DNA of 5,414 nucleotides from Lachnospiraceae bacterium UBA6998 (lineage in GTDB: Bacteria; Bacillota; Clostridia; Lachnospirales; Lachnospiraceae): assembly GCA_002448395.1 (NCBI GenBank), contig DJXS01000051.1:30305-35718 (forward strand). Direction: 5' to 3'. Under the pieces are notes generated by a model, which did no database searches, was not told the origin of the DNA, and saw nothing but the letters and a program-made list of their open reading frames with translations. Each line of letters starts with the position of its first letter. Position 1 is the stretch's first letter. Positions 1-5,414 of the stretch are shown piece after piece. A program made the translations under genes and the position numbers.

Positions 1-870
1 GAGACCGCGCAGGGCATCTTCGTCAACTTCAAGAACGTACAGAGAACTTCCAGAAAGAAAGTTCCTTTCGGAATCTGCCAGATCGGCAAGTCCTTCCGAA
101 ATGAGATCACTCCCGGCAACTTCACTTTCAGAACCCGCGAGTTCGAGCAGATGGAGATGGAGTTCTTCTGCGAGCCCGATACAGACCTCGAGTGGTTCGC
201 ATACTGGAAGGATTTCTGCTGGAACTGGCTCATGAAGCTCGGCCTTAAGCCCGAGGAGACCAGAATGAGAGATCACGATAAGGAAGAGCTCTCCTTCTAT
301 TCCAAGGCCACAACCGACATCGAATTCCTCTTCCCCTTTGGCTGGGGCGAACTCTGGGGCATCGCTGACAGGACTGACTATGACCTGACCCAGCACCAGA
401 ATGTGTCCGGCGAGGATATGAGCTACTTCGACGATGTCAAGAAGACCAAATACATCCCTTACGTCGTAGAGCCTTCACTGGGCGCTGACCGCGTAACTCT
501 GGCTTTCCTCTGCGCAGCTTACGACGAGGAGGAACTCGAGGGCGGCGACAAGAGAACCGTCATGAGATTCCACCCCGCGCTGGCACCTGTCAAGGTCGGC
601 GTTCTGCCTCTTTCCAAGAAGCTCGGCGCTGAGGCTTTCGAAGTCTACAAAAACCTGAGCAGGAAGTTCAACTGCGAGTACGACGACAGAGGCAATATCG
701 GCAAGAGATACAGAAGACAGGACGAGATCGGCACACCTTTCTGCGTGACCTACGATTTCGATTCCGAGACAGACAAGTCCGTGACCATCCGCATGAGAGA
801 CAGCATGGAGCAGGTCCGTGTTCCGATCGCTGAACTGGACGCATGGTTCGCTGACAAGTTTGATTTCTGA
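1..870 (+). CDS. glyQS: Glycyl-tRNA synthetase, single-chain alpha2 type, C-terminal part (5' end outside window)
   Basis: This cytoplasmic class II synthetase attaches glycine to tRNA-Gly using ATP. The frame is open from base 1 and ends in TGA at 868-870, giving 289 visible residues; family members are usually about 460, so roughly the first third is missing. Numbering from the first visible codon, residues 1-10 ([10 protein letters not shown]) match a highly conserved stretch of the family. Motif 2 follows, with SFRNEI at 31-36 and then the [14 protein letters not shown] block. DRTDYDL is at 123-129, and motif 3, EPSLGADR, is at 157-164. From about 194 ([11 protein letters not shown]) the sequence matches the HGTP anticodon-binding domain, which runs to the end. 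The catalytic blocks and the C-terminus look intact. It lies 26 bases before alaS with no terminator between. Clostridial glycyl synthetase genes are often under T-box control, but any such leader would lie upstream of the window. The ATG at 151 is internal and not the start. Confidence 0.97.
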   Translation, partial: ETAQGIFVNFKNVQRTSRKKVPFGICQIGKSFRNEITPGNFTFRTREFEQMEMEFFCEPDTDLEWFAYWKDFCWNWLMKLGLKPEETRMRDHDKEELSFYSKATTDIEFLFPFGWGELWGIADRTDYDLTQHQNVSGEDMSYFDDVKKTKYIPYVVEPSLGADRVTLAFLCAAYDEEELEGGDKRTVMRFHPALAPVKVGVLPLSKKLGAEAFEVYKNLSRKFNCEYDDRGNIGKRYRRQDEIGTPFCVTYDFDSETDKSVTIRMRDSMEQVRVPIAELDAWFADKFDF

Positions 871-880
871 TCTGTGTTTT

Positions 881-885
881 GGAGG
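881..885 (+). promoter_or_regulatory. Ribosome binding site of alaS
   Basis: GGAGG lies 11 bases before the ATG at 897, a slightly long but workable spacing. It decides the start: the in-frame TTG at 879-881 overlaps this site, so starting there would place the Shine-Dalgarno sequence inside the coding region. The 26-base gap between glyQS and alaS holds no hairpin with a T-run. Confidence 0.8.
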
Positions 886-896
886 ATTCTGTAAAA

Positions 897-3557
897 ATGC
901 AATACTATGGCGTAAACGAACTTCGCGAAATGTTCCTGAAGTTCTTTGAGAGTAAGGGACACCTGAGAATGAACAGCTTCTCTCTGGTTCCCCACAATGA
1001 CAAGAGCCTTCTGATCATCAACTCCGGAATGGCTCCCTTAAAGCCCTATTTCACAGGTGAGGAGATCCCGCCGAGGAGGCGTGTGACCACCTGCCAGAAG
1101 TGCATCCGCACAGGCGACCTTGAAAATGTAGGCAAAACAGCGCGTCACGGCACATTCTTCGAGATGCTGGGAAACTTCTCCTTCGGCGACTACTTCAAGA
1201 AAGAGTCGATCCCGTGGGCGTGGGAGTTCCTGACCGAGTGGGTTGGACTTGATCCCGAAAGACTCTATCCTTCCGTTTACGAAGGCGATGACGAAGCCTA
1301 TAACATCTGGCTCAACGACATGCACATCCCCGCCGAGCGCATCTACAAGTTCGGCAAGGAAGACAACTTCTGGGAGCACGGCTCAGGTCCCTGCGGCCCC
1401 TGCACCGAGATCTACTATGACCGCGGCGAGAAGTGGGGGAACGGTCCCGAGGACGTCATGGGCGGCGAAGGCGACCGCTTCATGGAAGTATGGAACGTCG
1501 TATTCTCCCAGTTCAACAACGACGGACACGGCAACTACACTGAGCTCGAGCACAAGAACATCGACACAGGCATGGGCCTGGAGCGTCTGGCAGTAGCTGT
1601 TCAGGACGTAGCTTCCCTGTTTGACGTGGATACTGTCCGCGCGCTCAGAGATGAAGTATGCGCGCTTGCAGGCTGCGAGTACGGCAAAGATCACGAGACG
1701 GATGTCTCCGTGCGTATCATCACAGACCACATCCGCAGCGCGACCTTCATGATCTCCGACGGTATCATGGCGAGCAACGAGGGCAGGGGATATGTTCTCC
1801 GCCGTCTGATCCGCCGCGCGATCCGTCAGGGCAGAAAGCTCGGCATCAAGGACGCTTTCATGACAAAGCTCGCGGAAGCCGTCATCGAGGGATCCAAGGG
1901 CGGTTATCCTGAACTCGAGGAGAAGAAAGTATTCATCCTCAAGAACCTGGCCATCGAGGAAGAGCGCTTCGCTAAGACAATTGACCAGGGTCTCGATATT
2001 TTGGCAGGAATGATGGAGAAACTGCGCGCAGAGGGCAAAACACAGCTCTCCGGCGATGACGCGTTCCTTCTCTATGACACATACGGATTCCCGATCGACT
2101 CCACACAGGACGTCCTTGAGGAGAACGGTTTCACAGTTGATACCGAAGGCTTTGAGAAGGCAAGAGCAGAGGCACGCGAGAAATCCAAGGGCAGCTGGAT
2201 CAAGACTTCCATGAGCGGCAAGGAAGCCACTGTCTATGATCAGATGGATGCTTCCTGCAACTCCGAGTTCGACGGCTATGACAAGCTCGTTCAGGACAGC
2301 GAGATCATTGCGCTGGCAGAGCTTCATGATGCAGCTGATGAAGAGCCCGATTCTGTTGCCGAGGCAGTGACAGACGGCATGCGCGCTGCGATCATTACAA
2401 AGGAAACTCCTTTCTACGGCACCATGGGCGGCCAGGTCGGCGATATCGGCGAGATCGTATGCGGAAAGAGCACTTTCAAGGTTGAGAAGACTGAGCATGT
2501 AGCAGGCTCCAAGATCGCGCACATCGGCGTGGTGACAAGCGGCATGTTCAAGATGGGCGATGTGGTCACTCTGAAAGTCGATGCGAAGAACCGCCGCGAT
2601 ATCTGCAGAAACCACAGCGCTACGCACCTTATGCAGAAGGCGCTCCGCGTAGTCCTCGGCACTCATGTTGAGCAGAAGGGCTCCTATCAGGATGCGGACC
2701 GCACAAGATTCGACTTCAGCCACTTCCAGGCTATGACTGCTGATGAGATCAAGGCTGTTGAAGATCTTGTCAACGAGAAGATTTCAGAAGGTCTCGATGT
2801 CAAGACCGCGATCATGGGCATTGAAGACGCCAAGAAGAGCGGCGCTATGGCTCTGTTCGGCGAGAAATACGGCGACGAAGTCCGCGTAGTAAAGATGGGC
2901 GAATTCTCCACCGAGCTCTGCGGCGGAACACATGTAAAGAACACAAGCCAGATCGGCCAGTTCAAGATCCTGTCCGAGAACGGCGTCGCGGCAGGCGTCC
3001 GCAGAATTGAGGCGCTGACCGGCGACAATGTACGCGCTTACTATGAGGATCTTGAGAAGAAGATGCATGATGCGGCTGCCATGGTCAAGGCAACTCCTGA
3101 CACATTGGCTGACCACATCAAGAAGCTTCAGGATGAGCTCAAGGCTGTCAAGAGCGAGAACGAGTCCCTCAAGGCCAAGGAAGCGCAGAACGCTCTCGGC
3201 GACGTCATGGACAAGGTAGTGGAGATCAAGGGCGTGAAGTTCCTGGCTTCCTCCGTCAAGGATGTCGACATGAACGGACTCCGCGACCTGGGCGACCAGC
3301 TCAAGGAGAAACTCGGCAGCGGCGTGATCCTTCTCATCTCAGAGAAGGGCGGCAAGGTCAACCTGATGACCATGGCGACAGACGATGTAGTCAAGAAGGG
3401 AGCTCATGCGGGCAACCTCATCAAAGCGATCGCCAAGGAAGTCGGCGGTGGCGGCGGCGGACGTCCCACTATGGCACAGGCGGGCGGCAAGAACCCTGCG
3501 GGCATTGACAGTGCTCTGAATGCGGCTCCGGCTGTTCTGGAAGGCATGATCAAATAA
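897..3557 (+). CDS. alaS: Alanyl-tRNA synthetase
   Basis: AlaRS charges tRNA-Ala and hydrolyses mischarged Ser- and Gly-tRNA-Ala in the cytoplasm. The product is 886 residues, within the normal bacterial range (about 875-890). The N-terminal class II catalytic domain shows motif 2 (R83 to E89, then MLGNFSFGDYFK), HGSGPCGPC and motif 3, GMGLER, at 225-230. The editing domain carries the zinc-site residues HSATH (573-577) and CGGTH (675-679), so all four ligands H573, H577, C675 and H679 are present. Residues about 710-765 are charged and probably coiled coil. The C-Ala/DHHA1 domain ends with six glycines at 850-855 followed by RP. The ATG at 897 is chosen over the in-frame TTG at 879 because GGAGG at 881-885 serves the ATG and because the product then begins MQYYGVNELREMF, as expected for the family. 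It probably shares a transcript with glyQS and is followed 13 bases later by a strong terminator. Nothing looks broken. A Cys-rich insertion I recall from many Lachnospiraceae AlaRS before the (R)FMEVWN block is replaced here by a short Gly-rich segment. Confidence 0.98.
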   Translation: MQYYGVNELREMFLKFFESKGHLRMNSFSLVPHNDKSLLIINSGMAPLKPYFTGEEIPPRRRVTTCQKCIRTGDLENVGKTARHGTFFEMLGNFSFGDYFKKESIPWAWEFLTEWVGLDPERLYPSVYEGDDEAYNIWLNDMHIPAERIYKFGKEDNFWEHGSGPCGPCTEIYYDRGEKWGNGPEDVMGGEGDRFMEVWNVVFSQFNNDGHGNYTELEHKNIDTGMGLERLAVAVQDVASLFDVDTVRALRDEVCALAGCEYGKDHETDVSVRIITDHIRSATFMISDGIMASNEGRGYVLRRLIRRAIRQGRKLGIKDAFMTKLAEAVIEGSKGGYPELEEKKVFILKNLAIEEERFAKTIDQGLDILAGMMEKLRAEGKTQLSGDDAFLLYDTYGFPIDSTQDVLEENGFTVDTEGFEKARAEAREKSKGSWIKTSMSGKEATVYDQMDASCNSEFDGYDKLVQDSEIIALAELHDAADEEPDSVAEAVTDGMRAAIITKETPFYGTMGGQVGDIGEIVCGKSTFKVEKTEHVAGSKIAHIGVVTSGMFKMGDVVTLKVDAKNRRDICRNHSATHLMQKALRVVLGTHVEQKGSYQDADRTRFDFSHFQAMTADEIKAVEDLVNEKISEGLDVKTAIMGIEDAKKSGAMALFGEKYGDEVRVVKMGEFSTELCGGTHVKNTSQIGQFKILSENGVAAGVRRIEALTGDNVRAYYEDLEKKMHDAAAMVKATPDTLADHIKKLQDELKAVKSENESLKAKEAQNALGDVMDKVVEIKGVKFLASSVKDVDMNGLRDLGDQLKEKLGSGVILLISEKGGKVNLMTMATDDVVKKGAHAGNLIKAIAKEVGGGGGGRPTMAQAGGKNPAGIDSALNAAPAVLEGMIK

Positions 3558-3570
3558 TCATCTGAATTGT

Positions 3571-3618
3571 GAGACCGGTGCACCGGGAACCATGTGATTC
3601 CCGGTACGCCGGTCTTTT
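3571..3618 (+). terminator. Rho-independent terminator after alaS
   Basis: The arm 3573-3589 (GACCGGTGCACCGGGAA) pairs with 3598-3614 (TTCCCGGTACGCCGGTC). This makes a 17-position stem with one G-T wobble (3579/3608) and one C-A mismatch (3581/3606), closing an 8-base loop. Pairing can extend outward through A3572-T3615. The stem runs directly into TTTT at 3615-3618. The opposite side lacks a T-run for the - strand, so it acts one way and closes the glyQS-alaS unit. Confidence 0.92.
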
Positions 3619-3720
3619 GTCGTTCACGCGGTTCGATCCTGCAGATTCTTCTAAAACATGTGCGGTGCTTCAAAAATAAACGCTATTTGCATTATTTTGG
3701 TGCTAAGCTGCACAGATTAG

Positions 3721-3729
3721 TGTTAAAAT
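3721..3729 (+). promoter_or_regulatory. Candidate extended -10 promoter for the LOG-AAA+ operon
   Basis: TGTTAAAAT fits an extended -10 element (TG, one base, then TAAAAT, one mismatch from TATAAT). No good -35 hexamer is found 16-18 bases upstream, which fits an extended -10 promoter. Transcription would begin near 3736 and give a leader of about 46 bases. The preceding stretch 3671-3700 is AT-rich, as expected upstream of a promoter. The strong terminator just before it means the next gene needs its own promoter. This is a sequence match only. Confidence 0.45.
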
Positions 3730-3781
3730 AAGATTCGTGGCGCGGTGAGGGCGCACAAATACAGTTTAGAAAGCAAACTAT

Positions 3782-4312
3782 ATGAATATTACGGTTTATT
3801 TAGGCTCTGCCTCGGGTAATCATCCCGGGTATGCACAGGAAGTCATCAAACTCGGAACATGGATCGGAAAGTCAGGTCATCGGCTGATCTACGGAGGAAG
3901 CAGGATCGGCCTTATGGGAGAACTGGCGGAAGCGGTCCTTCAGGCGGGCGGCGAAGTCATCGGTATTGAACCGGGATTTTTCGTGGACAGCTGCCTGCAG
4001 CATGACGGGATCACACAGCTCATCGTCACAGAGACAATGGCGGAGAGAAAAGAGAAGCTGATCGCATACGGGGACGCCTATATCGCATTTCCCGGAGGAA
4101 CAGGGACACTAGAAGAGATCTCAGAGGTGATGTCCCAGGTGAGGCTGGGCCACAACGATAAGCCATGTATTGTTTTTAATCTGAACGGTTATTATGAACC
4201 CCTTCGGCAGATGCTGGACGTCATGGTCCGGGAGGGATTTTTGGACGAGGAGAGCAGGAGCAGTTTCCTGTTTCTGCCGGATGTAGAGAGTATAGCGCGG
4301 GCGCTTGAATAA
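3782..4312 (+). CDS. LOG/TIGR00730-family Rossmann-fold protein (probable nucleoside 5'-monophosphate phosphoribohydrolase)
   Basis: The 176-residue product belongs to the LOG ("Lonely guy") family, once misnamed lysine decarboxylases. Characterised members are cytoplasmic and cleave cytokinin riboside 5'-monophosphate, or AMP, to the free base and ribose 5-phosphate. Visible hallmarks are the N-terminal strand and glycine loop (VYLGSASGN, 5-13), YGGSRIGLMG at 37-46, ERK at 88-90, and the nucleotide-binding signature PGGTGTLEE at 104-112. R89 and E112 correspond to the conserved Arg/Glu pair of the active site. The length is near that of short bacterial members (about 180-195), and no signal peptide or membrane segment is seen. 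The ATG at 3782 is the only reasonable start because an in-frame TAG lies at 3767-3769. The ribosome binding site is weak: only GAAAG at 3769-3773. The AAA+ ATPase gene follows after 32 bases, so the two are probably one operon. The family call is firm. The physiological substrate is unknown, and a cytokinin role in this organism is not shown. Confidence 0.93.
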   Translation: MNITVYLGSASGNHPGYAQEVIKLGTWIGKSGHRLIYGGSRIGLMGELAEAVLQAGGEVIGIEPGFFVDSCLQHDGITQLIVTETMAERKEKLIAYGDAYIAFPGGTGTLEEISEVMSQVRLGHNDKPCIVFNLNGYYEPLRQMLDVMVREGFLDEESRSSFLFLPDVESIARALE

Positions 4313-4324
4313 AGCCCGGACGGC

Positions 4325-4337
4325 AGGAGGAAAGGAG
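4325..4337 (+). promoter_or_regulatory. Double Shine-Dalgarno site for the AAA+ gene
   Basis: Two purine-rich sites lie in tandem: AGGAGG at 4325-4330 and AAAGGAG at 4331-4337. The second sits 7 bases before the GTG at 4345, which is ideal spacing and supports that non-ATG start. The contrast with the weak site of the preceding gene suggests the ATPase is translated at least as efficiently as the LOG protein. Confidence 0.8.
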
Positions 4338-4344
4338 AGCGCAG

Positions 4345-5414
4345 GTGGATAAGAGAACTAAGAAAGACCTTGAAAGACTTAACGAGCTTACAAACAGAGA
4401 GAAGGATCTGCTCAAGGGCCTGTACGGAGATATGTTCGGCTCATCGATCAGGAAGAAGTCAAAAGATATCTTCGAGGATACAGATTCCTCCCGGAAGCCG
4501 TCTGCAGCCGAACTTCTTGATCAGGCAAGACGGAAACGCCCCGATCCCTTAGAGGACGCGAAGAAGGCCCTCAGGGAGGCACAGGACCTGATGTCCCGCA
4601 CAGAGGAGATCGCCCAGAATATGGACGAATCCAATAAAAAGAAGATGGAAGAGCTCATGAAGCTGACCAATGAGACCGGGGAAGTGAGACCTGTCGGGAT
4701 GCCTCAGGGCGCTTCTAAGGGCGGAGAGTCCGCAGTTGCGGCGGGCGGCCCGGGTCCCGAGGGACAGGAAGAGGAGCAGAAGCCTCAGGAGCCTGAGAAA
4801 GATCCCATGGAGGAACTGGAATCTCTCGTCGGCCTTACGACGATCAAGGATGACGTCAAGGAACTCATGGCATTTGTCAAAATACAGAAAATGAGAAGCG
4901 ATGCCGGTCTTAGATCAGTACCTGTATCTCTTCATCTGGTCTTTACAGGCAATCCCGGAACAGGCAAGACTACTGTCGCCAGGATCATCGGAAGGCTCTA
5001 CAAGCAGATCGGCGTGCTCTCCAAGGGACAGCTCGTCGAGGTGGACCGCTCCGGCCTTGTGGCGGGCTATGTCGGACAGACCGCCCTCAAGACCCAGGAA
5101 CAGATCAAGAAGGCTATGGGAGGTGTTCTGTTTATTGATGAAGCATACGCGCTGGCACAGAAAGACGACGCCTTTGGCCAGGAAGCCATAGACACAGTCC
5201 TCAAAGCCATGGAAGATCACAGAGACGACCTGGTCGTCATTGTCGCGGGCTACACAAAGCCGATGGAAAAGTTCATTAACAGCAATCCCGGCCTGAAATC
5301 CCGTTTCAACAAGTATTTCGAATTCCCGGACTATACCATTGATGAACTGGAAGCGATCTTCTATCTGAACTGTCAGAAATATGACTATGTTGTGGAAGAG
5401 GACGCGAAGAAGCA
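4345..5414 (+). CDS. AAA+ ATPase of the CbbX/SpoVK (EccA-like) family with N-terminal extension; 3' end outside window
   Basis: The frame starts at GTG 4345 and stays open to the window edge, giving 356 codons with no stop. An in-frame TGA at 4306 and no start between it and 4345 leave GTG as the first start; an internal ATG at 4432 is less likely. Residues 1-112 are highly charged and probably helical, with 68-111 the best coiled-coil candidate. Residues about 115-153 form a Gly/Pro/Glu/Gln-rich linker. The AAA+ core begins near 155 with a SLVGL motif. It shows Walker A GNPGTGKTT (202-210), a pore-loop-like GYVGQT (241-246), Walker B VLFIDEA (261-267), a sensor 1 region VVIVAGY (297-303) and an arginine-finger segment NPGLKSRF (314-321), followed by the start of the lid. 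All catalytic elements seen are intact. Relatives form hexamers that remodel proteins: CbbX acts on Rubisco, EccA belongs to type VII secretion, and SpoVK is a sporulation protein. None of these roles can be assigned here. It is probably soluble, and probably co-transcribed with the LOG gene 32 bases upstream. Confidence 0.93.
   Translation, partial: MDKRTKKDLERLNELTNREKDLLKGLYGDMFGSSIRKKSKDIFEDTDSSRKPSAAELLDQARRKRPDPLEDAKKALREAQDLMSRTEEIAQNMDESNKKKMEELMKLTNETGEVRPVGMPQGASKGGESAVAAGGPGPEGQEEEQKPQEPEKDPMEELESLVGLTTIKDDVKELMAFVKIQKMRSDAGLRSVPVSLHLVFTGNPGTGKTTVARIIGRLYKQIGVLSKGQLVEVDRSGLVAGYVGQTALKTQEQIKKAMGGVLFIDEAYALAQKDDAFGQEAIDTVLKAMEDHRDDLVVIVAGYTKPMEKFINSNPGLKSRFNKYFEFPDYTIDELEAIFYLNCQKYDYVVEEDAKK

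Noticed and set aside
879..896. TTG at 879 as the alaS start, adding six residues
   Set aside because: The TTG overlaps the GGAGG ribosome binding site, has no site of its own, and the extra residues are not family-like. ATG at 897 fits better.
1383..2723. A 446-codon open frame on the - strand inside alaS
   Set aside because: It is in exact codon register with alaS, so it stays open only because alaS avoids TTA, CTA and TCA codons over this span; it ends where alaS first uses TCA (1383-1385). The translation resembles no family I know, and alaS is unquestionably the real gene.
3624..3648. GGTTCGATCC resembling the T-arm of a tRNA
   Set aside because: The flanking bases pair poorly as a T-stem, there is no acceptor, D or anticodon arm, and a terminator hairpin sits immediately upstream where the rest of a tRNA would be.
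3687..3692. TTGCAT as a -35 element for the second operon
   Set aside because: The distance to the TAAAAT at 3724 is 31 bases, far beyond the 16-18 needed, and no acceptable -10 lies at the right distance from it.
4298..4318. CGGGC/GCCCG inverted repeat around the LOG stop codon
   Set aside because: The stem has only five pairs with an 11-base loop and no T-run follows, so it is not a credible terminator. The ribosome binding site of the next gene begins a few bases later.
4901..5220. Open frames on both strands overlapping the AAA+ core
   Set aside because: They overlap a frame with unmistakable Walker A, Walker B and arginine-finger motifs, lack ribosome binding sites, and are chance products of its GC-rich codon use.

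Overview
The window looks like a chromosomal segment of a Gram-positive anaerobe of the class Clostridia, possibly from the Lachnospiraceae/Ruminococcaceae range. The evidence is a single-chain (alpha2-type) glycyl-tRNA synthetase, an AlaRS of clostridial type, strong AGGAGG-like ribosome binding sites, moderately high GC with C/G-ending codons, and a SpoVK/CbbX-like AAA+ ATPase. The genus cannot be fixed from this sequence. All four genes lie on the + strand. No RNA gene, insertion sequence, CRISPR array or phage gene was seen.

Layout. Bases 1-870 are the C-terminal 289 residues of glycyl-tRNA synthetase (glyQS), cut by the left edge. After 26 bases comes alaS (897-3557), a complete 886-residue alanyl-tRNA synthetase with aminoacylation, editing and C-Ala regions. 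No terminator, T-box or clear promoter lies between the two, so they are probably co-transcribed. A strong intrinsic terminator (3571-3618) ends this unit.

The 163 bases after the terminator hold an extended -10 promoter candidate (3721-3729) and a short leader with a poor ribosome binding site. A second unit follows: a complete LOG/TIGR00730-family Rossmann-fold protein (3782-4312), then, 32 bases later, a GTG-started AAA+ ATPase of the CbbX/SpoVK family (4345 to the right edge, 356 codons seen). The ATPase has about 110 residues of charged, probably helical sequence and a Gly/Pro/Glu-rich linker in front of its ATPase core.

Function. The first unit is housekeeping translation machinery charging tRNA-Gly and tRNA-Ala. 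The second pairs a probable nucleotide-phosphoribosyl hydrolase with a probable ring-forming remodelling ATPase. Their joint role is not known to me, and this pair is the part of the window most worth a second look. I found no convincing evidence of a wholly new system inside the window. The rest of the second operon lies beyond the right edge.
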